From NCBI GenBank assembly GCA_013396995.1, contig VWZP01008549.1:898816-962815 (forward strand): 64,000 nucleotides of DNA, written 5' to 3'. Position 1 is the stretch's first letter. Each line of letters starts with the position of its first letter. Below, one piece after another: positions 47,501 to 59,891 of the stretch. Source of the stretch: Dicaeum eximium (lineage: Eukaryota; Chordata; Aves; Passeriformes; Dicaeidae). The notes under the pieces were generated by a model. That model made no database searches and had not been told where the DNA came from. It saw nothing but the letters and a program-made list of their open reading frames with translations. Position numbers and translations under genes: made by a program.

Positions 47501-50500
47501 ACTCTGCACTGGCATTTATAGCCTTAATTTTCATACTGTGCCTGTTTCTGTGTTTATAAGCTGCCTACCAGAACAGCCCAGACACTCTTGGCCTGATCAT
47601 TCCTTAACAGTTGGCTGTTCCTGTTTCAAAACTTCTGTCTCTTGTTCAATTATCCAAATAAGACTAAAGGAATGAAGAGTGGCAAAGGCACTAATTAGTG
47701 CAGACAGTGATCCAAATCTCCAGGAAAAGCTATGAGAAACCATCATGGCAAGTAATGTGTGAATCACCATGGCTTGATTCCTCTGTGTTTCCTGCAATAT
47801 TCCAGAGGGAAGCACAGTGCAGTAGGAACAATTAATCTTATTCACCCACCAAATGTGGAGGGGTTACACACCCTTGTGAGTAAATACCCCAAATCCATTC
47901 TTGTCTTTACCCTTTAGTCCTATGTTCTCTCCATAAGCATAATTTGCATTAACAGAAATTATTGTTATTACTATAACTAATAGCACATTTCTGAAATTGA
48001 AGCTATTTTTAATTACCTGACAACAAAAACTTGAAACAGGTGGAATTCTTTTCCAAGAAGTATTATATTTCCAAAAAGCCACAAAATACAAATGGAACTA
48101 CTTTTTTTAAAAGTTTTTTTGAGCTAAAAACAGAGTCAAGTTTTACCCTAGGGCAAATTTCTATAGATGAGTTATAAATCTCTAAATAATGAGGTTTTTA
48201 ATGAAAACAAGGCTGACTCAGTGTGAATGGTAGCACAGCAAATTGTGTCACTAAAACTGTAACTTAATGGAAATCTACAGAATATTGAAAATTTTTTCTG
48301 ATTATTGCTTAATTTATCAAAACCATATCATTTACAGCACACTCTAAATGAGGCAAAAGCTTATTCAAGGATGTGTCAGAGATAATTACAAAAAGCACCA
48401 AGGAGACACATAATGAGTAGCTAGAGGAATAAGTCACGTGAGAGAAGAAAGTATTATTATTATGTAAATCTGGGATTCCAATGATTATATCAGCTGTACC
48501 TGTGGGAGATGGTGGGAAGAGCTGAGGACAGGGGGCTAAATGGAGGGAGGATCATGAGTGGAGAAGGCATTATGGCTGGTAAGTCAGTAACATCATCTCT
48601 AATGTTTTCTTCCCGAGGCGCAGTATAACTGCTGTGTGTGTAGCATTTTTAACTGGAAACTTGAGATGCAATTAAGCAAATGAACAGCTAAACCCAAAGG
48701 CTCCTGATATAAAGAAAAGGTTGGCAAATTAGCTCTGAAGTAAATAGCACTCATCATTTGTGCACCATTTAATATTTTCAAGGCATTGCACAAACATTGA
48801 CTAATGAGGGGCCTTTTTTTTTTTTTTTTTTGGTTCTCCCTGGAGTTCACGTGAATTAAGAAATCTACAAATGAACAGGTCAAAAATGTAGTGCATTAAC
48901 AAAAAATAACAGAAGAGGGGACACCAAGCAATAGCTGGCTACCAGGTAGACTCATGGAAGATAAAATCCATCCTCCTTCCCAGCCAGGCACAGCATTGTG
49001 CTGGGACCAGCCACTGCTCCATCAGCCTCTGTGCCACACTTCAGGGCCTGTGAAAGGTGTGCCTGAAACACCACTGAGTGCACCAGGGGTATCACAGACC
49101 AGGGAATTGCATCCAACAGCAGCTCACACCCGCTGCAGGGAGAGCCCATAACCACCACACTGACAGCACTGCTCTTTCCTCTCTGGAAATTTGACCGTCA
49201 TCCAGAAAGGAATAGGAGACTCACAGAATGGAAAAAACTTTAAAGCCTAATGTCCACAGAGTTCACTTGCTGAGGGAATGTTCCTGAGCATTAATTTTAT
49301 GTTACGTACTCTTACAATAAAAATACATTCACTATTTTGGGAATGAGGGAAGAAGCACTTGCCAGTGAATGCCCTTGTTATCAGGTGATTTTGCAAGGGA
49401 TCCCTCCCGTCTCACAATTCTTTTAGTTTCAGTTTGAAAACAATCTAGCTTTCATCTTTCTCCTGAATTGCTCCAAACACAAAACTTTTCATAGCTCCCT
49501 GGATTGTGGGAGAAGAATGTACAACTCCTTTTTAGATGAAGACACCAGAAACATGATTTTACCACCTCAGTCAGTAACAGAAGGTGGATGTCACTTTCCC
49601 TTTCTCCTGAACAAAATTTTCTTTGATGGCTCAGCATCCTGTGAGCTCAATAAATGAACAGGTAGCAGTCCAGCCTCCCCAGTATGAGTTAAGTGTGCTA
49701 ATAACAAAGGTGTTAGAGATAACATTAACAATACATCAACAGAAGGCCTACATGTCCTGGACTGTCAAGCATTGAGACCTTAGCAACAAATAGTTTCTGA
49801 GCAGTGAATCACAGAAAAAGATGCTGAGAGTGTACAAGTCATTTTGTGACTGTGTAGTGGCTGCTTGTGCAAAGGATACATTTTCAAGTGTTTGCAGTAC
49901 CACAGAAGCCTTGCAGCTGGTTCTGAGTCATTCTGAGCACCAGAGAAGGTGATGAAGATTATAGGAAATGATCTCCAGTTTCTTCAAAATATTATTCTGG
50001 AATGGAAAATTCTGTGAGTTATTTGCTGGAGGAGATATTTTGTGGTTATTAGGCTCATTTCTGTTGTTTTTGCAGAAAAACACTCCCTACTCCTGCCCAC
50101 AACTCTGCAATGATAGGCACAGCTGCATCCCATGAAGACTATCCAAAGCATCATTGAAAGAAAGCCAATAAACGAAACAACAAATAATAACTCACTTAGC
50201 AGATGCTGAACATAGTGTCTTATCCTGGCACATGCTGGGATTCTTCCTCCTTACCAAAGCTCTCACAAATCAGAGACTTTATCACCTAAGAGGACCAGAC
50301 CCAATTATTACAGCCTGAGACAGAGGATTCACTTAACCACCTCACCACCATTCTGCTGGCTGCTCTCAGCTCTCCTCTCTGTCTCCAGGCTTCCAGGACA
50401 ATGCTCTGGTCTGTTCCTTCCTGGATAAATTTATCTCAGCTGTTCAGCTAAGAGAGGATACAAGATCACCTAAGTGCTTACTTACGTGAGATGAGGATTG

Positions 50501-53500
50501 CTTGGAGGTCTAGAGCAGAAACACACAGGCCAAGCAGCTGGGACTACTTGCTGATTGTAAATGTACTGAAGATACAAAACACCAGTTTTGCAAATTTTCA
50601 GAGAAAATTTACCTGAAACTGATTTCCATTCTATTACAGTCTAATATCTGAAAGGAAATGGTAGAAGTTTCTTGACTTAGGCAGCCACGCTGAATAAAGC
50701 TTTAAAAAACAGCCTGCTGTGAGTAGCTTTTCCTGAGCAAGAAGACAGCCTCATAATAAGGGCTTGCTCTCTCATGTGTCTATGGTTCCTGACAGATTAC
50801 AGTTAACCAGGTAATTAAGGTAAAAAAAGTATCTTAAATGGTAACCTAAAACTGTGAGAAAGGAGAATGATTATAAACAGCGCAGACCATATTAAAGAAT
50901 TAAAGTAAAATGGAAAAAAAAATCCTCAGGAGGATTACAGTGTTAAATAGTAGTTAAATAGCAAAGGGAAAGAGAAAAGACAGTCTAATGCCTCTTCTTT
51001 TTTTCTTCTTCTTTTACTTTATCTTTGTAATCCAGATTTAGCAGCAATTTTTGGATACCTGATGCCCTGGTATGTGAAAGTTGGATGCATTTTCATGAGA
51101 TTGATTTCCTCAAGAGTTCAGGTGAGGGAGTTTTGTAACTTCATACTGCCAGACAGCCACTAGGACATTGGTGGAGGTCTCAGCACAGGTCTTGCTCTCC
51201 CCTTCACTGGGAGGCAGTGCTTGCAGGAGGGAATGGTTGTGCCATCCAGCTGGAGCTGGCCAGTCCTGTGAGTACCACTGTTTATTTGGAGAGGGTAGAT
51301 ATGACATAAAACAATCCTTTTAGTAGCTGGAGAAAGGAGAGGAGAAAGACACTCTCAAAAGAAAGAAACAGAGAAGACTTGTCTGAAAATGAAGCATGGA
51401 TTGGACAGAGGGCACCTTATATGCCCCTATGGCATGATAACCCAAAAAAAGATGGATTTCATCAGGAAGCAGTTTATGACCACAGCTGATTTACAAGGTG
51501 AGTCACTGAAGCACATACTCTAAAAGAAGGCAGTGCCCAGTAAAAACTGACTACATGTGGCAAACCACACACCAGCCCTGCCTCAAATTCATGTGTGCTG
51601 GCCACGTTCCTGTGTCCAGCCTATGTACCAAACCTAACCCAGAGTGAGACAGCCCTCCTTTCAGGCTTGGCAATGCCTGTGACAAGATTCTAGCTTAGAT
51701 TCAACTAATATATCAACGTATTTGCCCTGTGTGCCTTTATCACTTAAGTGAAGGAAAGAGGCCAGCTGAGAATCTGTGTTTAAATATAATTTAGCCTGTC
51801 AAGCAACAGTGCTCCTCGGTGGGGGGTGTTTAAACAGGAATCAAGGCCCTTGTCATGAAACAGCAAGGTCAGAGACACACCATCACTGTCCCAGCCTGCT
51901 TCCAGCTCTAGGCTCTGGGGTGACAAGAGAGGAGGCTCCAAGAGAACAAGGCAGCAGTTGGCAGAGCTGAGGAAGCCATGCTGCAGGGGCAGGAGCAGGC
52001 GGATGCCAGCTCCTGGGGATTGCATTTCCCGAGGCAAACATCCCTTGTTTTTCCTCTGCTGCTACCCACCGCCAGCAAGCAGTCTGCCCATACATGGATC
52101 TAGCTCCAAAATCAGCCACCTCCACAAAGTCTTCCCCATACTGAGCTCCCAGGTCTGCCCTGGGGAAGCTGCCTCTGGGTAGGGAAATTCACTCCCTTGC
52201 AGGCACAGGGATGGGAGCAATGCCACAGCCACCTTTACACATCCTGCCGTGTACGCAGTCAGCTCGTAGCTGCCTAGCCACACCAGCCCTTGAAACAATC
52301 ATTCCAAGAAAAACACCTCCTTAAATAGAGGTGATTTGGGCGATTTTAAAATGCCACTGTGCTGCTGCATGGATCTGCTATCTGTGGCTGAAGTTTTCAG
52401 TACTGATATTCACTTCCCATTCACTCCCTGTTAGTACTGAATCCTGTAGCTCTGGGTCCGTGCATTACTTTGAAAATTTGCCTGTAAGTACCTCCCAAGA
52501 CCTATCAGCTGGAATTACTGACACAATCAGCTGCTTATTGTTCTCAGCTCTGCAGAGCTCGGATAGCTGAACAGCAAGCTGTATCTACCTCTTGCAGCAT
52601 CATCAAAACTACTAGCTAGCTAAATTACGAGTTCCGGTGCCTCATTATTGCAGTGACGATATAAGGAGCAAAAATGAAAAGAAAACAGAAAAAAAAAAGT
52701 TTTAATTTTATTTACAGTACCCATATGATTCTTGAAACTGTCATTGGAACAAAAAATACCCATCCCCACTACCCCCAAAAAAGCAACATATTTTTCCTGA
52801 ATGGCAAATGAGCTTCTCAGCACAAGAATAAATTAGCTAAGGAAGAACCAATATATCATTTTTATTATAACTCTATGTGGAAGTAAATTCTCAAAAACAA
52901 TGGTCATTATTATAAGCACAAACCTTGCCACCCATGATTGTAGGTGGTTAATAACTGAGCATCCTGATGTAACCCAAACTTCAACTCTTTTGGCATCATC
53001 TATGTATTAAATTGAAAGTATAAATAACAAAGCATCGACAGCTCTTTGTGAAAGCCAGGCACCCCCTCAATGGTTGTAAGCATTGTGGGACAGGCCAGGA
53101 AGATCTGGTTAGAAAAACATGGTTAAAACAAACAAGCAAAACAACACAGATGCCCAAAATCAAACACATGCAATACAAGGACCCTTGGAACTAGAGCCTG
53201 AATAATTAGACTTGTATTTTCTGTTTGTTGACATGGCTTCTAGGACCCAGAGTTTGGTGTTTTGGGGCTCATTGAGCTGCCAGAGTGAGCTCACAGTTCA
53301 CTGTGGATGAGAGCTAAAACCCTGAGGCTTGAATATCTCTTCTTTTTTAAAGGCTTTTCTGCAGGGTAGTTGCGTCCAATGCCTTTCTTGATGGATAGGG
53401 CTCTTCCTGAGGAAGCACGGCCTCAAACTTCTTCATGCTGAGGAGGGACTCAGAAGCAAGCTTTATTCAGGCAGTCTCCTTGTCTCAGAGCTGCTCATAA

Positions 53501-54175
53501 GTCCTCCAGTCAAAACAGAGGTGAAGTTAAAGATAACGTGCCTCTGTTTCCTGCCTTTCATCTTCTACTTCCCACACAGCTGATGGGCTCCTGATCTTGG
53601 AAAGCAAGGCCCATCCAATGAGGCAATCACCAGAGGACAAGCCATCCCTCAGTTCTCACCCTGCTTCAGAGGAGGCTGGTTTTAAGCAGCTAAGTGTCTT
53701 AGTTCTGCACATCTGAGCCCACCACACTTCTTTAAAATCCACATACACATAGCATTGAGCAAGTGTGGAGCCAGAAGCAAGTGCAAGCAGGAAATATCAT
53801 GGACAGGAGAGTGCAGAAGAGGGCATAGATGATGAAGAAATATATTTTAGACAGGGAGGTCACTCCCCATTGAAACTCCATGGAGGTCTGAGAGACCAGA
53901 AAATGTGCAGCTGTAGCTATGACCCACTTAGACCTCAAGGTTTTTGTCTGAGTTGTGTTTGCTCAGCTGACTCCTGGACTGGTGCTCTGCAGCCTGGAGA
54001 GCAGCAACAAGGCAGATTTTCTCTGTCTGTATCTCCACTGAGCAGCTATATCCACTGCAGGAGGTACCAGGCCTAAGGGAGGCTCTGGCAGGGGATGGAG
54101 GCAATGGAGTTTTTCTTCCTATTGGGCCATCACTGGTTGGTACCCTCTGGTTTCATACAGCAGCCACAAGTAACA
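44563..54175. other. Non-coding unique sequence
   Basis: No gene or transposon was recognised. 44560-45060 and 51860-52300 are richer in G+C, with overlapping frames of 60-127 codons on both strands but no CpG island. An 18-T run lies at 48814-48831. 48140-48450 and 50780-50920 are AT-rich enhancer-like blocks (TTTTTAATGAAAAC, GATTATTGCTTAATTTATC; GGTAATTAAGGTAAAAAAAG). 45910-47590 has no open frame of 60 codons and nothing I can name. Confidence 0.6.
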
Positions 54176-54255
54176 TGGATTGGATTGGATTGGATTGGAT
54201 TGGATTGGATTGGATTGGATTGGATTGGATTGGATTGGATTGGATTGGATTGGAT
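54176..54255. repeat. (TGGAT)16 pentanucleotide array
   Basis: There are sixteen perfect TGGAT units over 80 bases, then TGAGC and a further TGGATTGGGG. Because the period is five, each frame cycles through a five-residue unit (Trp-Ile-Gly-Leu-Asp in the + frame at 54095-54316), which produces a repetitive but spurious open frame. Every unit junction carries ATTGG, the reverse complement of the CCAAT box. The lack of internal mutations suggests a young or actively sliding array. Confidence 0.98.
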
Positions 54256-57200
54256 TGAGCTGGATTGGGGAAATATGATGTCAAAGGCCACCACAGCCAT
54301 CTGTCAGGTATTCTGACACCTGGAGTTTGTAACCTTGAAAATGGCTGGAGGTCAGCTCTAGGTGAAGTGACTCACATGCTGAGATTGCAAAGAGCTTTGA
54401 TTTAATAAAATAAGGCATTATCATAGGTATAAGTAATACTAGTTTTGTTATTACAGCTTGTTTGGCACACCTTCAGTTTTAAAGGCCTGGAGAAAGCTGA
54501 CAGCTGATATGGGGATTAATGTTGTCATTTGCTATGATTACCAGCAAACCTTTCATTAAATTCATCGCTGCAAGGTAAACCATATTTCCACATTTGCTCT
54601 TGTTCTCTGGCTGCAGCAAGCTGTTAAGGTAGGACTTGGGATTTAGCTGTTTCAACAGAAATGTGGGCAACTGATTCACTGTAGGTTGGCTGTCATGCCA
54701 TTTGGCATTTGTTGGGGACTTTGCAGTTCATACAGACAATGATTACTGCACAGGCAGAGATGTTTAGGCTAACTCTCAGGGACCTTCGAGACACCCTTCT
54801 GGTTCTGATCCACCTCTTAATTCTTTCTCTTTCGAAATGACTGAAGCACATTCTTCATTCACCAGGCATTAAATGAAACATGTGAGCTTGAAACATCTAC
54901 GGTGAAAATGCTAGCTGGAAATAAAAGGGCAACTGCTTTGTAGTTATAGTTCTACACAGCATCAATAGGCCCATTCCCATTAAAATATTGCACATTAAAG
55001 GTTATAGGAAAGGCCATGCTGCAGCAATAGTTTGATTTGTACTGCTTTTCCTTACAGAGTACATAAGTCCTGTCTTAATTTTGTCAGATGATATGCCAGC
55101 CTAGAAGAGGGTATGCAATTAAGAATGAAAAAAGCACAAATAAACAGTGCCATCTTTTGGGCACCGCTTAAACTCCACAGATGTTAAATTCCAGATACAA
55201 GTAAGGTATGAATGTTACACAGGAATGTGCATGCACACATATCCATGTGGCAGGTGATTTTAGGGAATCAGCTTTATTATCTCTTGAGAGGTAGTGATAA
55301 GCACTCAAAGCCTGAAATTCTCCATCCAGGTCCCTGCAGCTGATCCCTTCTGTGCTGTGGCATCCCAGGCTCCAGCAGCATGAGGTGCAGAACAACGCCT
55401 GTTTCTGAGGCTGCCTGTGCCATCTCCCTGCTGGATGTAAATCTTACCAAGACAGATGGATGGCTGAATATTTCTTGTGAATTTCTGTGGTTTGAAACAC
55501 ATGCAAAGTGAGAGTAAGGTATAAATTCAGTGTTTTCATTTCTGTAAGGGGGAAGAGCTTCATATTTTACCGACACAACGTCCAAATGGATTACATGCAA
55601 TATCAGACTGCAAACTTCTGGGACAGGTTTTCTAATGGAATCTGCATAAATAACCTTTCCCCTGATGGATACAGGCATTCCCACTGTGACCCACACTTTC
55701 ACTGCTCCTGGGATTAATTATTACAACACGTTGCTGTGAGGAGAATGAGGGCCTAAAATGAGCTCCAGCCCCATCAGAACAAGCCTTCCAAACCATAAAC
55801 ACCACCACCTCTGTGTCTCAGGCACTGCCTAACATTTTCTGAATGCCACATTAACAAATTTAATAGGTTTTTAGGTGTAATTATATGCCCATTTGTCTAA
55901 GAGTTGGGTGCTCAAAACTCCTCTGAGAATCTGATCCAACCTTGAAAGAAGATTGGATGTTCAATCACACTTTTCTAAAAAGATACCCACAGAAAGAGTA
56001 ATACAAGGTTAAGGTTAACAATGCTGGTTGTAAGCAAGCAATCAATTCCCTGGATCATAACAAGGGTTTAGGCAGTTCCTGAAACATGTAGGAGCACTCT
56101 TGCCGAGAAGAGACTGTATAAGGAGACAGGACACTGGTCAATCTGCTTCCAGATAAATGTTAAACAATAATTTGTACGTGAATTGGGCAGTGTGATCATT
56201 GATCATGGCTGTGTTTAGTCATGATTAACACAACCTCTCAAGGCTAATTATTTGGTAATTCTGCATGACTTCAGTACACTGTGAGATCAGAAGGTCAAGC
56301 CCTGGCAGCTCCTTCCCTGACCTCCTTGGAGACACAGCACTAAATCCTAGAGTCTTGTGCAGACACTGCAGTCCTGCCCCTGGATCCACCAGAGTAAGCA
56401 AGAACAATAAGGCAGAATATTCAGAGACAGAAGAAGTGCTGACACTTGAAGCCATTGCTGTTGCAGTCAGGAACTGAAGAATACAGACAGGCAGATAATG
56501 CCTGAGCTCAGGCTGGAGGGGGAAACAAAATAATTTCATTTTTTGCACAGATTTTTAAAGAGGTTTAGGCTCCTAAACTTCAGAAATTAGCAGGGGTTCA
56601 TTGTCTCTGAGGTTTAGCTGTACAACTCCAAAGTTTCTTTGACAGACACATTCCTGTGCATCTCCTGTCTCTGTGCTCTCTCCTTTCTTTTTCCTGCACA
56701 GCTGTGTGGTGGGAAGGCAGTTTACCCTGTTACATTTCCAGAAAAAGGGTACTACTTCTTAACGTCTCTCTAGGGAAGACCTACACAGAAAGTGATATTT
56801 CAGGGAAAGGAGAATTAGACTATAAAGCACCATTAATTGGACAGGAGTCCAAAACAAACCCATTTAATTTGGAGATCTCCAGATTCACAGTGTGATTCTT
56901 TACCTTAGCTATGCTCTGGGTGATTCTCTTTTCAGATTAGCTTTCTCCAGCTAACATTGTTCTGCTCTACATTTTTCTTCTTACCATCATCAGATGCTGA
57001 TTTTTTTAAATATTTTACCAAGGATACAGAAAGTTTGAGGTCTGATGTGCTCTCTTTATTTCTGTAAATCAGTATGCTCTGTTCTCTTACTCAGAGGAGT
57101 TTGGCAGCGGTGGCCACAGCCCAGTTGTGCATGGCACACATCACACATTGCAGAGAGATCAGCACACAGATCTGCCTGCTCTGCTTACCAAGCATATAAT

Positions 57201-57599
57201 TTACTGCTTTGCAAACAGTAAAAGGCCTGATTAAATTCAGGGTTTGTGTGTTTTCCAACCTGAGTTCGTAGTCAATGGAATCAAAATTTCATTAGAACTG
57301 GTGTACACTCAAGAACAAATCATTATCTTTCTCATCTGCAGACTCTTCTGTGGCTTGCATGTATTGTTTCCATGTGCAAAGTCTTTTATTTGAATTGCTT
57401 CTCAATAATAAGTGCATCCAGTTGCTTTCTGGTGACAAGAATACATTGTTTGACACCTTTTGGCATGGGTACATTTTCAAGTTGTTCTTTTCTACATTAC
57501 TGTAATGTTGAAGGCCCAGGGTCAGCCAGGGGGATGCTGCCTTAGGCATCCACTACAGATTGGAAGTTTCAAAAGAAATATCAAGAATCAAAGAAGTGG
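54256..57599. other. Non-coding unique sequence
   Basis: No gene was recognised. Blocks at about 54420-54680 (GGGGATTAATGTTGTCATTTGC; CCTTTCATTAAATTCATCGC) and 54900-55080 look enhancer-like by composition. The 141-codon minus frame at 55277-55702 has no domain. Confidence 0.6.
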
Positions 57600-58250
57600 T
57601 GGTGCCTTCTTTAAACAACTGTATGAATTTTCTTGTCTCAAGCTCTGGTTCTCAAGGTGGGGTTTACCCACTCCAGCATCTGCTGTGGGGCTCAGGCAAG
57701 CCAGGAGATTTCTGGGATGTGTTGAGAACAATTTTAACAGGCAGAACATCTAGGGAGGTGTTCAGCCAGTTCAGCTGCTTGTGGACAATGAATGACTAAC
57801 CAAGGATGTCATAACTGAGAGCACCCTTGGCTGTTGGGACTATGAGCTGGTAGAGCCTACGACCCTTAGAGAAGCGAGGAAGACAAATGGTGCAAAAATT
57901 TATTAAGAGTGGAAGGAGAGTGGACAACAACTTTTTTTCAGGGCAGCAGTAGGAAGGATCTTGTGGGAGGTTGTTCAGAGATCCCAGGAGAGTTGGCTGT
58001 GAAAAACCACTTTGGAGCACAATGATAGGCCACCCTAATGGGCAAGACAGAGCACGAGGCATCGATACAGCAGGAGGGGCCAGCCTGGTTGAACAGGGAA
58101 ATGCCAAGCTCAAATGTTAAAAAGGGATATAGGAAAGGAGGGGAGCAGACAGGCTGTCAGGAAAGAAGATAAAGACATTGTGAAAACATGACAGAGGGAA
58201 GTATGTTTGAAAACAGTGTGAAAGGCAAGAAGGAGCAAAAGCACTTGAAT
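57600..58250 (+). pseudogene. Decayed CR1 ORF2 fragment: end of endonuclease domain and EN-RT linker
   Basis: This is an internal piece of a CR1 LINE in + orientation, lacking the reverse transcriptase and 3' tail. CR1 ORF2 encodes an APE-type endonuclease plus reverse transcriptase. In the frame starting at 57754, the upstream part reads RRFLGCVENNF and the continuation reads GGVQPVQLLVDNE, a TGA stop (57793-57795), then LTKDVITESTLGCWDYELVE. This parallels the conserved CR1 segment ending LGCSDHEMVEF. The catalytic Ser-Asp-His is here Trp-Asp-Tyr (57835-57843). AWLNRE, typical of the linker, appears at 58083-58100 in another frame. A stop TAG at 57751, the TGA and at least one frameshift show the copy is dead. 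Boundaries are approximate. Confidence 0.85.
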
Positions 58251-59825
58251 AGTCATGACTCTCTGGACTTTCACATCCTCGAGAGATTCACCCCACACAG
58301 TTCTTGCTTCACAGTTTATTCTGTCAGCCTTGCACCAACAACACAGAGATGGATGGAATTATTTCAGTGAGAAAATAACATTGTCCTCACAAAAAAAAAA
58401 AAGGCAATTTTGCATGAGAAAATTTTCAATTTTGTTCAAAAATGTTTTGGTTTTCTGTCAAGCAAATTGAGCAGACAGCAGCTCAGCTGCTGACTTGGAA
58501 AGCTCTTTCAGCTGTGTTTCATGGTGGCAAAAAGTCAAATCAACCAAAGCCTCCCAAGGGGGAAGCTAAAGGCCACATCACCTCCTTTGGTTTCCAGTCA
58601 CCTCTTCTTCCTCATTTACATGCCCAGCTAAGGAAAGCTAAGTTCTTCATGCTTCTGCCTTTCTGGATCCTGCTCAGCACATCTCCAACCACAGGGCAGG
58701 AGGGAAGGGTAGGCAGCCCCTGCTACAGCAGCCGGAGCTATGGGGCCATGTCCTTGCTCCTCCTACCCCCAAGCAACACGGAAACTGCCAGCTGATTTCA
58801 TCTGACATCCACTAATAAGAGCCTTCAGATGAGCAGCCAGAAACCTTCTCCATGAGGTTGCTTTGATTCTTGACATCTCTTTTGCTATTTCCACCTCTAC
58901 TTCATATGTTTTGTTGGTTTATGTTGGGTGTTTTTTTTAATCCAAAGTCTTTCCTTCTGAGGAACCATCAGTTTCCAGGCCAGATGACCACAAGTTGCTT
59001 CTGCTGAGTCCTTCAGGCCACACTGGTACAAAGTAGAGTACCAGGAGTGAGTGTGAGGCCAAGCCTGCAGGTGGGCTCCAGACCATCCTGCAGACAGCTC
59101 TGCCCTGTGCAGGGCAGGGCTGCAGCAGCAAACAGCAGAGCCACAGCAGACAGCACACAAAGCACAGGAGCCTGTGCTCAAACTTTCATCCTGCCCCTCT
59201 TTAATTTAGTAGCACAGCCTTTGGCACAGACCAGGACCTTGCTCCAGACCACTCCAAGACATGTCTACTGACCAGGGGGAGCTCACAGCATCTTCTGAGC
59301 CCTCCTTACTCCTTTTGACACTGGAAGAGGTGATGTCTCCCTCTAGGCTCTCATCTTCTAGGAGCACAGCAGTAGCCTCTTTTCCCCTACTCTTGACAGC
59401 TTGTGCAGCTGCTCTTGGAAGGCACCTGTAGGGTGACCCCAGAAGCCTGGGATTTGCTACTCATACTGAAAGCTTTACCCACCAGGAACAGACAGGTCTA
59501 CCTGGACTGCTGTGGTGGCATAAAGGTTTAAAGTGGGATTTTAAAATGTCTCAGAAACTTAATCCTCACATGACTGGCACTTCAAAGGCTAAGGACCATT
59601 GTGCCCTACTAGTGGCAGTCCATTTTATCTAGGAAGCTAATGGTATTGTTTCTCTGACATCATAATTCTTAAACATTTATTAGGGATGTGTTTTATCAGC
59701 CAGCACAAGAATTTTCTTGGAGCCATTCATGCTGCTGATGTTCTAGAGAAACAAAATTAACAGTTAGTTCAGAAGTGAGAATTTTCATTTGTGAATGCAT
59801 ATCTAGAAAACATTTAAGAACATAT
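58251..59825. other. Non-coding unique sequence
   Basis: No gene was recognised. A poly(A) run of about 12 lies near 58390. The G+C-richer part at 58650-59300 has overlapping frames of up to 117 codons on both strands with no domain. No further CR1 sequence continues the fragment upstream. Confidence 0.6.
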
Positions 59826-59833
59826 ACATATAT

Positions 59834-59879
<46 letters not shown>

Positions 59880-59891
59880 GTATGTATGTAT
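59826..59891. repeat. Compound microsatellite (CA)16(TA)4 with TATG/TGTA flanks
   Basis: ACATATATACATA leads into (CA)16 at 59839-59870, then (TA)4 and TGTATGTATGTATT. The alternating purine-pyrimidine tract can adopt Z-DNA. Flanking ACATA and TATGT words are near mirror complements, so the locus can also fold into a hairpin. It should be length-polymorphic. Confidence 0.97.

Noticed and set aside
49221..49250. CACAGAATGGAAAAAACTTTAAAGCC resembling a CR1 3' end on the minus strand
   Set aside because: Only about 25 bases resemble CR1 and the flanks do not continue the match.
54095..54316. Open frame with repeated Trp-Ile-Gly-Leu-Asp units
   Set aside because: It is a direct consequence of the five-base TGGAT repeat, not a protein repeat domain.
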